From positions 106,855-151,230 of the forward strand of contig CM007344.1 of the NCBI GenBank assembly GCA_000333855.2: 44,376 nt of DNA. The letters are read 5' to 3'. The notes beneath the pieces were generated by a model. It made no database searches. It had not been told where the DNA came from and was given only the letters and a program-made list of their open reading frames with translations. This document shows, piece by piece, positions 8,824-18,321 of this stretch. Origin of the DNA: Endotrypanum monterogeii. Taxonomy: Eukaryota > Euglenozoa > Kinetoplastea > Trypanosomatida > Trypanosomatidae. The first letter of the stretch is position 1. The number at the start of each line of letters is the position of its first letter. Made by a program: the position numbers and the translations under genes.

Positions 8824-11800
8824 ATGCGCAAATCCGCAACAGGCAGCGGGACGTTCCGCGCTCCCGCCGCGAGTGGTGACGGTAAGCTGGCGGCTTGCAA
8901 GTCGAGTGCGCGCCTCATGCTGCCCGCTACCTCGGCTGACGCTGTACCCCGCTTCATGATCGGCTGGCGAGCCCTAAGTGGTGGCAGCATTAAACAAACT
9001 ACTTCAGGGGGAGACGACCATGTCAGTGACAACGCAGTAGATCTCCCCGGACCGACGGTTACGTGTTTGACCTCCACCGGTGTACGGCGTGAGGTGATGT
9101 ACCCCACCGTTGCCTCTCACAGCGCGGGTAGTACGGCACACAACGATATTCTGGCGTATAGACTTTCTCGACGTAGTCAGATAGACTACCACCAGCCGGA
9201 GGCCGCCGCCAAGGCAGTGGCTGCACGAGCTCTGAAAGCCGTCTGTGTAGCACAAGGAGAAGCGGAGGAAGAGTCTGAGAACGTCAGAGACCAAGAAACC
9301 AGCGGTGCAAAGCTGGTCAAGGTAGACGTTGGCGCCGGAGGCGCGAAGGCTGTCCCTGGTGTAACGGATGCAGCTGATGGTACCGCTGCGACAGCGACAA
9401 GCGGAGGTATTGAAGGTGCTGCGGCTGCTGCTGCAGACGAAGACGCTATCCCAGCAGACCAGGTCGTGAGCCGGTACCCTGTCAGCCCTTACGGTAAGCT
9501 ATATTTCCAAGTGGAGACAGACGGTGCAACACGGCATGAGTCCGTCGGCATCGTCGTCATCGATACGGAAGATCTTGGGGTCATGATGTACGACCGTGTG
9601 GGGCGGCAGTACGGCAACCGATCCGATCCTGGCTACCCGATCAAACAAGACGAGGTCGACCGCGCCAAAGCAGGGAGTCTCTTGAAGGTGGGCACCAAGA
9701 ATGTGTTGCTGATAACGGCGCTCACTGAGGAGGCATTTCGAAGCGGTGAGTTTTTCTTGCGCTCCGAGCACGACCTCCGCATAAAGGAGGACAAGGCGAA
9801 AGCCAAGGCCGATGCCTCAGCCGCTGAGGAGGCCAGGTCACGGAGGGCCGGAATGAGCTTCGGCAACTCGCTCTGCGGTGGCACCGCCTTTGCCTCTATC
9901 CTCTTCCGCCGCCGCCCAAAGGAAGGGGAGACAGGCTTCGTGGTCCCCGTTGCTGGACGCCCCAAAATGGGTAGAAATGGGATCATCATGGACGAGCTGC
10001 GCCCACTCCACGACCCCGACCGAGAGAAAGCGGTGGTGCTGTTCCGTGCTGACTACAAGCGCGACTTGCACGGCCGTCGGCAAGTCTCGGTCGTTGTGGA
10101 CCCGGTCATTGGTGACAAGCTCCGGCCGCACCAAATCATCGGAGTCAAATTTCTCTATGACTGCATCACGGGTGAGCGGATGCTCGGCTATCACGGCGCC
10201 ATTCTCGCCGATGAGATGGGTCTTGGCAAGACGATCCAGACGGTGGCCACTATCTATACATGTTTGAAGCAAGGAAAGTTCGGTCAGCCGACTGCCCGCA
10301 AGTGCCTCGTCGTGACACCGTCCTCCTTGGTGAAGAACTGGTGCAATGAGTTTGACAAATGGTTGGGCGAGGGTGCAGTGAAACACTTCGCCATATCCGA
10401 GTCGACCCCAAAGGGTGACCGTATTATTTCTCGCTTTGATGGCGACGGAGACGTCCTCGTGATCTCGTACGACCAGCTGCGCAAATATGTCGGACGTCTC
10501 TCGACCCTGCGCTCTGTCGAACTGGTCGTCTGTGACGAGGGCCACCGCCTCAAAAACGCCGAAGTCAAGACGACCAAGGCGGTGGACATGCTGCCGACGC
10601 GCAACCGCATCATCCTCTCCGGAACCCCCATCCAGAATGACCTCTCCGAGTTTCATGCCATGGTCAACTTTGTGAACCCCGGGATCCTGGGCAACCGGGA
10701 CCTCTTCGCACGTGTCTTCGAGGAGCCCGTCTCCCTCGGACGCGATCCGGAGTGCCCAGAAAACCTCAAGTCTCTCGGCCGCGATCGCGCGCACTACCTC
10801 TCAATACTGACACAACGTTTCATCCTGCGCCGCACGCAGTCCATCAATGAGTCGTACTTGCCACCGAAAGTGGACGTCACTGTCTTTGTGCGACTAGGGA
10901 AGGTGCAGGAGCAGGCCTACCAGAGGTTGGCTGACGTTGTGGAGAGTGCAGAGTGCACGCCGCTAGTCCTTATTTCCGCTCTGCGGAAGCTCTGCAACCA
11001 CATGGACCTCTTCCACGATGCGGTGAAGCTCTCTCATCAATCCAATCATGTGGCCGGTGCTTCGACGAAGCAAACGCCGCAGCAACAGCAGACGGGGCGC
11101 CGTCGCGGCCGAGGCAGCGCAGGGGACGCTCCCCAAGGCATCCCCTTTTCCGTGATGCCCAAAGGATTCAAGCCTGGGAGTCTGAGCATGGATTGTGGTA
11201 GCAAGATACATTTTGTCTCACTCGTGCTGGACGAGGTGCAGCGAAATGGGGAGCACGACAAGATTGTCATCGTCTCGAATTTCACTCAAACCCTTGATAT
11301 CATCGCCGCCCTTTGTGACTCGAAGAAGGTGGCGTACTTCCAACTGGATGGCAGCACACCGATCAAGAAGCGACAGGAGCTCGTGGACTACTTCAACGTG
11401 CCTACATCGCGGGAGGTCGTATTTTTGTTGTCTTCGAAAGCTGGCGGCGTCGGGCTGAACCTGATCGGTGCTAACCGTCTCATCCTCTTCGATCCGGACT
11501 GGAATCCAGCGAACGATGCACAAGCCATGGGTCGTGTGTGGCGAGATGGCCAGAAAAAACGTGTTTTCATCTACCGCCTGCTCAGCACCGGCACCATCGA
11601 GGAAAAAATCTACCAGCGGCAGGTGAGTAAGCAAGGCTTGTCAGCGAATGTTGTTGACATGCAAGAGGATTCAAAGCAGCACTTCACACTGGAGGAGCTG
11701 AAGTCCCTCTTCAAGTACAAGGCTGATACTCTGTGTGATACTCACGATCTGCTGGACTGCTCGTCCTGCGAAGCCGCCGAGACCCTCGCCGCGGGCGGCC

Positions 11801-12216
11801 GCACCAGTCGTGGCAAGGAGGCGGAGGAGTTGAGGATGCAGTTTCGCAAGGTAGGGCAGCCGAAGAAAAAGAGCGGACCACGCATGGATGAGTTGAGGGC
11901 GTGGCGCCACATCAACGCTGTCACTCACTTCAATCTCGACAGCGTTGTACGCGCCGTGGCTGAGCACGCGCCATCGCTGCTGTCCTTCCTCTTCGCTGAT
12001 GAGCGCGACAACACCAAAGTCGTTGGTCCAACTGTTGCGACCCGGGTGACCGTCGACAAGTCCGCTTTCGCGGATGACCAGGAGACGATCACTTGTGCCA
12101 GTCAGGCCGCCATGCTTCAACAGGAAAGCGAGATGGAAATCGAGGTGATTGAGTCTGACGACGACGACAACGACGACGAGGCTGAGGTCGTATCCTCTGA
12201 TAACGAAAGCAACTGA
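8824..12216 (+). CDS. RAD54: RAD54-like SNF2 family DNA repair ATPase
   Basis: The protein has 1130 aa from the ATG at 8824. It is a Swi2/Snf2 double-stranded-DNA translocase; family members work with RAD51 in homologous recombination in the nucleus. Visible motifs: the LRPHQIIGVKFLYD entry motif; Walker A DEMGLGKT near residue 462; the DEGH Walker B box at 571-574, where DEGH rather than DEAH is typical of RAD54; LSGTPIQNDLSEF; and the C-terminal helicase lobe at about 870-940, including GGVGLNL, DPDWNP and GRVWRDGQKK. The extra N-terminal 350 residues contain an Ala/Glu-rich stretch and a compact beta-rich segment at about 219-310 that I do not recognise. The C-terminus is strongly acidic (Asp/Glu/Ser). 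It is longer than yeast or human RAD54 (about 750-900 aa), mostly through the N-terminus, an insert near residues 740-790, and the C-terminus. Confidence 0.93.
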   Translation: MRKSATGSGTFRAPAASGDGKLAACKSSARLMLPATSADAVPRFMIGWRALSGGSIKQTTSGGDDHVSDNAVDLPGPTVTCLTSTGVRREVMYPTVASHSAGSTAHNDILAYRLSRRSQIDYHQPEAAAKAVAARALKAVCVAQGEAEEESENVRDQETSGAKLVKVDVGAGGAKAVPGVTDAADGTAATATSGGIEGAAAAAADEDAIPADQVVSRYPVSPYGKLYFQVETDGATRHESVGIVVIDTEDLGVMMYDRVGRQYGNRSDPGYPIKQDEVDRAKAGSLLKVGTKNVLLITALTEEAFRSGEFFLRSEHDLRIKEDKAKAKADASAAEEARSRRAGMSFGNSLCGGTAFASILFRRRPKEGETGFVVPVAGRPKMGRNGIIMDELRPLHDPDREKAVVLFRADYKRDLHGRRQVSVVVDPVIGDKLRPHQIIGVKFLYDCITGERMLGYHGAILADEMGLGKTIQTVATIYTCLKQGKFGQPTARKCLVVTPSSLVKNWCNEFDKWLGEGAVKHFAISESTPKGDRIISRFDGDGDVLVISYDQLRKYVGRLSTLRSVELVVCDEGHRLKNAEVKTTKAVDMLPTRNRIILSGTPIQNDLSEFHAMVNFVNPGILGNRDLFARVFEEPVSLGRDPECPENLKSLGRDRAHYLSILTQRFILRRTQSINESYLPPKVDVTVFVRLGKVQEQAYQRLADVVESAECTPLVLISALRKLCNHMDLFHDAVKLSHQSNHVAGASTKQTPQQQQTGRRRGRGSAGDAPQGIPFSVMPKGFKPGSLSMDCGSKIHFVSLVLDEVQRNGEHDKIVIVSNFTQTLDIIAALCDSKKVAYFQLDGSTPIKKRQELVDYFNVPTSREVVFLLSSKAGGVGLNLIGANRLILFDPDWNPANDAQAMGRVWRDGQKKRVFIYRLLSTGTIEEKIYQRQVSKQGLSANVVDMQEDSKQHFTLEELKSLFKYKADTLCDTHDLLDCSSCEAAETLAAGGRTSRGKEAEELRMQFRKVGQPKKKSGPRMDELRAWRHINAVTHFNLDSVVRAVAEHAPSLLSFLFADERDNTKVVGPTVATRVTVDKSAFADDQETITCASQAAMLQQESEMEIEVIESDDDDNDDEAEVVSSDNESN

Positions 12217-12935
12217 AATCATCAAATGTCCCGCGCCCTCTTTTCGAGAACTGTTCACGGCCAGCATGCTCTACAAGAGGGGTCTTCTCCCAGGGCAAGA
12301 GAATTTTTTTCGCGATGATTTTTTTTTCTTTTTTTTCTGTCTGTCTCCGTTTTTGTTCCTGTGTGCTGCGCTGCTCTCCAAAATACTGATGATGGTCATG
12401 TTCATCATGATGAGAATTACGTGTCAGGGGGTGTTGGTCTTGCCATACAGAATCATGAGAAAGGTGCGTGTGCGCGAATGAAACAACAACAAGCGAAAAA
12501 AATAATCCTGTTCGACTGTGTATTTTCTGAAGATGCAAACGTGAAAAAGGTGGCCAACTGGTGGCGTGGCTGTGCGTACACATGCTTCGTAGCGGTAGCC
12601 CAATGACCCCTGCTTTTGTCTTCGTCTTTGAGTGTCTGTGATGTATGGGCTAGGTCGAAAGTCGGAGAAGGTAAGGTGGTGGCTGATAGTGGGAGCTCAG
12701 GCTACAACATCAAGTCATTCTCAGAGAGAGTTGGATGGGAGCGTTCAAAAGCGATACACAACGTCACATGGGAATTGACAAGAGCAGAACTCGTGTCCTT
12801 TTTACGCTGTGAGTGATGGTGCAGCAACGTCGTCACTGCTGCAGAGATAATTTAGGTATTGGTGTCTCGTACGCAATCTGTGCGCTGTCTTTTTTTTTTT
12901 TTTGCTGATGTTTTTCTTTTCCTTTGTGACCTACC

Positions 12936-12937
<2 letters not shown>

Positions 12938-12967
<30 letters not shown>
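12938..12967. repeat. TA microsatellite
   Basis: TA array of about 15 units between the RAD54-like gene and the first malic enzyme. Confidence 0.9.
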
Positions 12968-12968
<1 letters not shown>

Positions 12969-13356
12969 CTGAGGGGTGTGGAAGGGGGAAGGTTCTTCCT
13001 TTTTGTGCGCTGTCAACAGGGACTGTTGCCACTCCCAGCGAACGTTGCCTCTGAGGTAATTACTACATGACCGCCAACTTACACGCGTATGCACACACAC
13101 GTATACTCGTAGACAGATGCATATGCGTACATGTTTAATATGGATGCCTTTCTCTACTCACTTCCACCTTACCGCCGCCTCATTACTGTTTCTGTCCGTT
13201 TATCTTTGAATGCGCAAACACGCACACACAATACCGACTTAAAATCAAAATCTAATGACGAACCGACTGCCGTACACATCGTATATCCGCACAGAATATT
13301 ATTAACCCCCGCTTTATAGCCCCCCCCCTCCCCCTGTCTCTCCCTGCACGCCACAG

Positions 13357-13394
13357 TCTTTCCATTTCTCTTTCCCCCTTTTCTCTCTCTACAG
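13357..13394 (+). promoter_or_regulatory. Strong candidate spliced-leader acceptor for first malic enzyme
   Basis: A nearly pure C/T tract ends in CTCTCTCTACAG with the AG at 13393-13394, leaving a 25-nt leader before the ATG at 13420. A second AG at 13355-13356 is an alternative. Confidence 0.6.
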
Positions 13395-13419
13395 ATTTTC
13401 ACGAGGTACGTCAGCGAGA

Positions 13420-15135
13420 ATGTCTCACCAGAAGGATCAGAAGTCTAAGACGACGTCGCTTGTCTACTCGCACGGCGCAAGCGTCTTAACGAACCGCTAC
13501 CTCAACCGCGGTACCGCCTTCACCGTCGATCAGCGCAAGCAACTTCGCATCCTTGGTTCCCTACCTCCCACTGTCGAGACACTCGAAGAACAGGTTAAGC
13601 GTGCCTGGGAGCAGCTGTGTCGCTACGATAAGCCGATCAACCGTTACCACCACCTGGCTCACATCCATGGAACAAACACAACGCTTTATTACGCCCTTGT
13701 GCTCGCCCACATTGAGGAGCTACTTCCTATTATCTACACCCCAACCGTCGGTGAGGCATGCCAAAACTTCAGTAACTACTGGGTGCGTGAGCGCGGCATG
13801 TACTTGGGCAAACACCTCAAGGGGCAAATCGCACAGGTAATGAAGGATTCTCTGTACGACGACATCGACGTGATTGTCATCACCGACGGCTCCCGTATTC
13901 TCGGTTTGGGTGACCTCGGCGTCAACGGCATTGGCATCAGCATTGGCAAATGTTCTCTGTACGTTGCTGGTGCCGGCTTGAACCCCAAAAATGTGCTTCC
14001 GGTCGTCATGGACTCTGGCACCAACACAGAGCGGTATCTGGGTGACCGCGTGTACCTCGGCTCTCGCGAGAAACGCCTTGATGACGATCAGTTCTATGGT
14101 CTTATGGACGAGTTCATGGACTCTGTGAAGTCGACGTGGCCCTCTGCCGTGGTGCAGTTCGAAGACTTCAGCAACAATCATTGCTTCGACATGTTGGAGC
14201 GCTACCAGAAAAAGTACCGCTGCTTCAACGACGACATACAGGGCACCGGGGCCGTCATCGCCGCGGGCTTCCTCAACGCCCTCAAAAAGTCCGGTCTTGG
14301 CCCCCTCCAGCACCGCATCGTCGTCTTTGGCGCTGGCTCTGCCGCTGTCGGTGTAGCCAAGAATATTGCCCAGCTGGCCTCTCGCCTGCACAACGTAGAC
14401 ATGACTAGTGTCCTCAATACGTTTTACCTGGTGGACACGAAGGGTTTGGTGTGTGATTCACGCGGGGACAAGCTGGCGGCGCACAAGTTGTTGCTGTCAC
14501 GCAAAGACATCTCAGCTGAGGACAGTAAAAGATTGACGTCGCTTGAAGATGTCGTGAGGTTCGTGAAGCCAACCGCCCTGCTTGGACTGGGCGGTGTGGG
14601 TCCTGTGTTCACTGAAGAAATCGTGAAGAGCGTCGCCTCCAACACCGCCCGCCCAATTATTTTTCCTCTGTCGAACCCCACGAGCAAGTCGGAAGTGGTG
14701 CCGGACGATGCTTATCGATGGACTAACGGCGCTGCAATCATTGCTTCTGGCAGTCCCTTTCCGGCTTCCACTATCAATGGGAAAACCATTAAGCCATCTC
14801 AAGGCAACAACTTGTACGTGTTTCCTGGCGTTGGCCTCGGTTGCGCACTCGCACAGCCGTCTTACATCCCAGATGAACTATTGGTGGCTGCCTCGGCGTG
14901 CCTGAATCAGATGACAACACCGGAACAAATGGATGCGGAGCAGCTTTATCCACCACTGGACGACATCCACAACATCTCAGCGCACATCGCAACGGAGGTG
15001 ATTATGGAGGCGCAGCGCCTTGGCATTGACGGCAACAAGGCCCTGCCGCGTGATAAAAAGTCTCTTTTGGTGTACACGAAGGCGTCTCAGTGGGTGCCAC
15101 ACTACCCAGCTGAACTGAATATTCAGATCGCGTGA
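13420..15135 (+). CDS. Malic enzyme, probably cytosolic, NADP-type
   Basis: The protein has 571 aa, the normal length for the family. Malic enzyme converts L-malate to pyruvate and CO2 with reduction of NAD(P); trypanosomatid enzymes are known to use NADP and supply NADPH. Visible catalytic features: Y106 in YTPTVGEACQ, R159 in RILGLGDLG, K177 (general base), the metal ligands E248, D249 and D272 (FEDF and FNDDIQGTG), and the dinucleotide-binding GAGSAA at about 304-309, followed by PLSNPTSKSE and ASGSPFP. The N-terminus (MSHQKDQKSKT) is polar and Lys-rich, without an obvious presequence, and the C-terminus (QIA) is not a peroxisome/glycosome SKL-type signal, so a cytosolic location is inferred. 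A paralogue lies 3.2 kb downstream in the same direction and shares two almost identical nucleotide blocks with this gene. Confidence 0.95.
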   Translation: MSHQKDQKSKTTSLVYSHGASVLTNRYLNRGTAFTVDQRKQLRILGSLPPTVETLEEQVKRAWEQLCRYDKPINRYHHLAHIHGTNTTLYYALVLAHIEELLPIIYTPTVGEACQNFSNYWVRERGMYLGKHLKGQIAQVMKDSLYDDIDVIVITDGSRILGLGDLGVNGIGISIGKCSLYVAGAGLNPKNVLPVVMDSGTNTERYLGDRVYLGSREKRLDDDQFYGLMDEFMDSVKSTWPSAVVQFEDFSNNHCFDMLERYQKKYRCFNDDIQGTGAVIAAGFLNALKKSGLGPLQHRIVVFGAGSAAVGVAKNIAQLASRLHNVDMTSVLNTFYLVDTKGLVCDSRGDKLAAHKLLLSRKDISAEDSKRLTSLEDVVRFVKPTALLGLGGVGPVFTEEIVKSVASNTARPIIFPLSNPTSKSEVVPDDAYRWTNGAAIIASGSPFPASTINGKTIKPSQGNNLYVFPGVGLGCALAQPSYIPDELLVAASACLNQMTTPEQMDAEQLYPPLDDIHNISAHIATEVIMEAQRLGIDGNKALPRDKKSLLVYTKASQWVPHYPAELNIQIA

Positions 15136-15224
15136 GACACTGCCGTCAGAGAGCTAGATCTGTTACCCCAGTAGAAGAGGTTCGAGATGGTGCCAGCATG
15201 TGCATGTTCATGTGTGTGCGCGCT

Positions 15225-15485
15225 TCCCCCCCCCTGTCCCTCCTCCCGTGGGGGGGGGGGTAGGTACGTCTTGAACTCGTCGGTAAGTTCCTGCTCATGT
15301 TATGACCTCGTTTCACCGTGTCGCAGCTGAGGCCTACCACTCTCTTTCACTGCCCTCCGTTGCACACCCCAATAACCACAGATACAAATCTACACCATTT
15401 TCCCCCCTCCCCCCGTCCCTCCTCCGGGGGGGGGGGTGAGGTAGGGAGGGAGAGGGCCCTCTAATTTTTTCATCCCCCCCCCCTC
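15225..15485. repeat. C/G-rich imperfect repeat, left of the gap
   Basis: Two related blocks (about 15225-15268 and 15402-15450) share the order C-run, GTCCCTCCTCC-type core, G-run and (GAG)GTAGG. The second is followed by the perfect 12-base palindrome AGAGGGCCCTCT at 15451-15462 and a C-run leading into the Ns. The C-run and G-run can pair to form hairpins. Confidence 0.7.
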
Positions 15486-15553
15486 NNNNNNNNNNNNNNN
15501 NNNNNNNNNNNNNNNNNNNNNNNNNNNNNNNNNNNNNNNNNNNNNNNNNNNNN
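15486..15553. other. Assembly gap (68 Ns)
   Basis: Sixty-eight unknown bases. The true size may differ. The gap lies between matching C/G-rich repeat blocks, which probably caused the break. Confidence 0.98.
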
Positions 15554-15687
15554 ACCGTACCCTCCCGTTTCCCCCGTCCCCGGTCCGGTCCGGGTCGGGG
15601 GGGGTGAGGTAGGGAGGACGACGGTCCTCTATTTCGTCCTCCCCCCCCCCTCTCCTCCATCCCCCCCCCTCCCTCCCTCCCTCCGTT
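15554..15687. repeat. C/G-rich imperfect repeat, right of the gap
   Basis: The block at 15569-15650 resembles the one left of the gap: C-run, GTCC-rich core, G-run, the shared GGTGAGGTAGGGAGG, then GTCCTCTA and another C-run. A C/T-rich string near 15646-15680 also resembles 17262-17295. Confidence 0.7.
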
Positions 15688-15791
15688 CCTCTTTGAGTGG
15701 ATGTGTGTCTAATACTCTTTTGGTGGGTAATCGTGTTATAATCGTGCTCTTTGTTTTTTGTATCCCTATGCATTTCAGACTCACATCCATG

Positions 15792-15829
15792 TACGTATAT
15801 ATATATATATATATATACGTGTGTGTGTA
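15792..15829. repeat. TA microsatellite with TACGTA ends and GT tail
   Basis: A TA array bounded by TACGTA on the left and TATACGT on the right is nearly palindromic, then continues as GT units. Confidence 0.85.
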
Positions 15830-16159
15830 TTGCTGTTATCATTATATTGGCTATCTTTTCCATTTTTTTCTTGCTGCATGCCACTCTGTTTGTGCGACCC
15901 GCTACTATAAATGTGATCGCACCATCCACGTGATGGGCTAATCACTTTGTGTTTGCGTGTGTAAAAAAAAAAAAGACAACGGGTCTGTGCGTGTGTGTGC
16001 ATGTGTGTTCACCAGGGTACGCACGATACGCTGCGGCCTTTTTAAGCGATACCAAGGGAGGTGAGTGCATTGTTGCAAAGCACAGGTATCATTGTATAGT
16101 GCAATTACATTACCTTGTGATAAAGTCAACATCTTTGTGTTTCTCAGTGCGCGGCGACT

Positions 16160-16250
16160 ATGTATATGTATATGTATATATATATATATATGTATACGTA
16201 TATGTATGTATATATATATATTCATGTATATATTTATGTATGCATATGCA
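16160..16250. repeat. TA/TGTATA degenerate microsatellite
   Basis: About 90 bases of TA units with regular TGTA interruptions, in the spacer between the malic enzyme genes. Confidence 0.85.
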
Positions 16251-16843
16251 GCGTTTCTGCCACCTCACTCCTTTTTTTAGATATACGAAGACACTCCAAC
16301 AACACAACTCCGCGTTATCTCCCGCTCCCCCCCCCCCCAAAAAAAAAAAGGGACATGAGAGCGAAAAGCTTTGGAGCAGATTATTATTTTTTTTTTGGAT
16401 GCTTCTTTTATCATCACCTTGACAGGAAAGGTGCGCGCTTGTCCCTGTGGTTCTGTTCCATGGGGAAATGTATGTATGAGTCCCTCTACCCCCCCCCCCT
16501 ATATACACACACACACAACAAAAAAGGTGGTCGACCATAATTTATATATTCATTTTCGTATTTTCTCCCTTCTTCAATGCGTTCCTCACAAAAGAACTTC
16601 TGAAAGAGGAGAACTCAAGATGGAGTTATGCAGTGGGGCGGTGGCTAAGCACCCATCGCCATCCACCCACCGACCCCCTTTGTCTTCATTCATGTCCTTT
16701 TGTTTAGTTGTTGTTTTGTTGTTTTGTTGTTGTTTTTTGTTCAAGGATGTAATCTCTTCCTCGCTTTCTTTCTTTTTTTCTCTCTCCCACCTGTAAAGGC
16801 TTCATCTCGTCCGTTTTATAAGAAGGGGAACGAGCCTCATTCG

Positions 16844-16863
16844 CATATATATATATATATATA
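16844..16863. repeat. TA microsatellite
   Basis: Short uninterrupted TA array. Confidence 0.85.
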
Positions 16864-16920
16864 AGGGAGGAGAAGGAGGAGGCCTTTCTTTTCCGTTTTT
16901 TTTTCTGTTTAGATTGCTTG

Positions 16921-16937
16921 ATATATATATATATATA
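16921..16937. repeat. TA microsatellite
   Basis: Short uninterrupted TA array, about 60 bases after the previous one. Confidence 0.85.
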
Positions 16938-17075
16938 CACCCCAACGGAGAGAGAGACAATACACCAATTTTTTTTTGGTTTGTTTTTTTGGGAGGGAAG
17001 GAGGGGTATGGAAAACTGTTCATCAAAACGATAAGCGAAAACACAGTCTTTGAGGCGGCGCGGGTGAGGAAAAGA

Positions 17076-17077
<2 letters not shown>

Positions 17078-17110
<33 letters not shown>
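17078..17110. repeat. TA microsatellite
   Basis: TA array of about 16 units. Confidence 0.9.
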
Positions 17111-17112
<2 letters not shown>

Positions 17113-18189
17113 CGGAGCGGGGAGAGGCAGAGGAGACACTCAACATCGAGAAGAAACAACAAACAACGCAACCCCGAATTAGGGGGTTTCTAGCTTGACT
17201 CATTCTTTATGCATAAATTTTCTTTTTTTTTTCTAAAGTACCCTTCCTCCTAATCCTCCCTCCCCCCTCTCCTCCATCCCCCCCCTCCCCTCCCCCCGAT
17301 TCCATCTCTGTCATGGAGCTGCGGTGATGAAAGTTTTCCCTCCCCCTGTACGTTCACATCCATGTCGCTCTGTACCACCTCTCATTTCTTTTTTTTTTTT
17401 GTATGGATACGTCGGAAAAGAAGTGGGGGATGGGTCACATCACTTGAAAAAGAGATACTACATAGAGAGACAAAGGGAAAAGAACTAGTGGGCGACAAGA
17501 GCAATACACACAGACACACACACACACACACACAGAAAACGAAGTAATTCTCGAGGTTTCAAAGCGTGATCAAGACGGGTGCGCTGCAGCAAGGTCGATG
17601 TCTTTCTAAAATATACTCTTTGTGTCTTGGCACTTTCCCCTGCTTGGTCGGTCGGCCTTTTTATGTTTCTACCCCCTCCCATCTCTTTCGCTGCCGAGAT
17701 GCAGTGTACTTAGGTCGGGCTCAGAGTGACTTACGCGTGCATACCTCCTCCTCTCCTCCTTTTATTTTTCCTTCCCCCCCCCACACACACACATACACGT
17801 ACACACTCACAGCCGTTCTTCAAGTCACTTTCACATCAGCCAAACTTTCTTTTCCTTCACTTCCATCCGTTTCGATCAGTATCCCGTGGTGTTGTACTCG
17901 TCTGTGGTACGGCCTTGAAGCTGCCCACTCGAGAAAAAAAAAACGTGCTTTACAGGAGTACTTCACACCGTATAAATATATACGTGCCAACAAACAAAAA
18001 AAAACACTTTCAGTTGGCCGAAAGACACCTTGGACGATCTTTTTTTTTTTTCGTTTTCCATCCCTCGTAACCCTCCTTCCCCTCCCTCCCCTCCCCCCCT
18101 CCCCCTACCACACACACACACACCGGAAAACTTCCCGTCACCCGCGGTGCCCTTCTCTGGCCTCTGGCGGAAGGATATCTCAGGCGCTC

Positions 18190-18228
18190 TCTTTCTATTT
18201 TTTATTTTTTTTATCCGGCTCACCTCAG
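18190..18228 (+). promoter_or_regulatory. Probable spliced-leader acceptor for second malic enzyme
   Basis: A T-rich tract is followed by CACCTCAG with the AG at 18227-18228, giving a 93-nt leader before the ATG at 18322. This supports starting the protein at 18322 rather than in the upstream open frame. Confidence 0.5.
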
Positions 18229-18321
18229 CAACGAATTTCTGTCGCGAGGTGTTCTCCGCCTCCGCGGATACTTCTCTACTCGCCTCGTATTGACCTTTGT
18301 ATTGTGGTCACGCTGCTCAAA

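Larger units (their letters stand above)
12217..13419. other. Intergenic region
   Basis: No gene is supported. The stretch has T-rich runs soon after the RAD54-like stop, a TA array, CA-rich patches, and a long C/T tract directly before the malic enzyme gene. Short frames here look non-coding. Confidence 0.6.
15136..18321. other. Repeat-rich spacer between the two malic enzymes
   Basis: This 3.2 kb stretch has no supported gene. It contains C/G-rich imperfect repeats around an assembly gap, five TA arrays, C-then-A homopolymer junctions and CA/GT tracts. From 17566 the frame of the second malic enzyme is open without a stop, but it encodes Pro/Ser/Leu/His-rich low complexity and is treated as leader or intergenic sequence. 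Confidence 0.6.

Noticed and set aside
9838..10794. 318-codon antisense frame inside the RAD54-like gene
   Set aside because: It overlaps the conserved ATPase core, which fully explains the coding signal.
17566..18321. In-frame 252-codon extension of the second malic enzyme
   Set aside because: It would triple the normal N-terminus, is low complexity, and lies upstream of a good acceptor; starting at 18322 gives normal family length and a presequence-like N-terminus.
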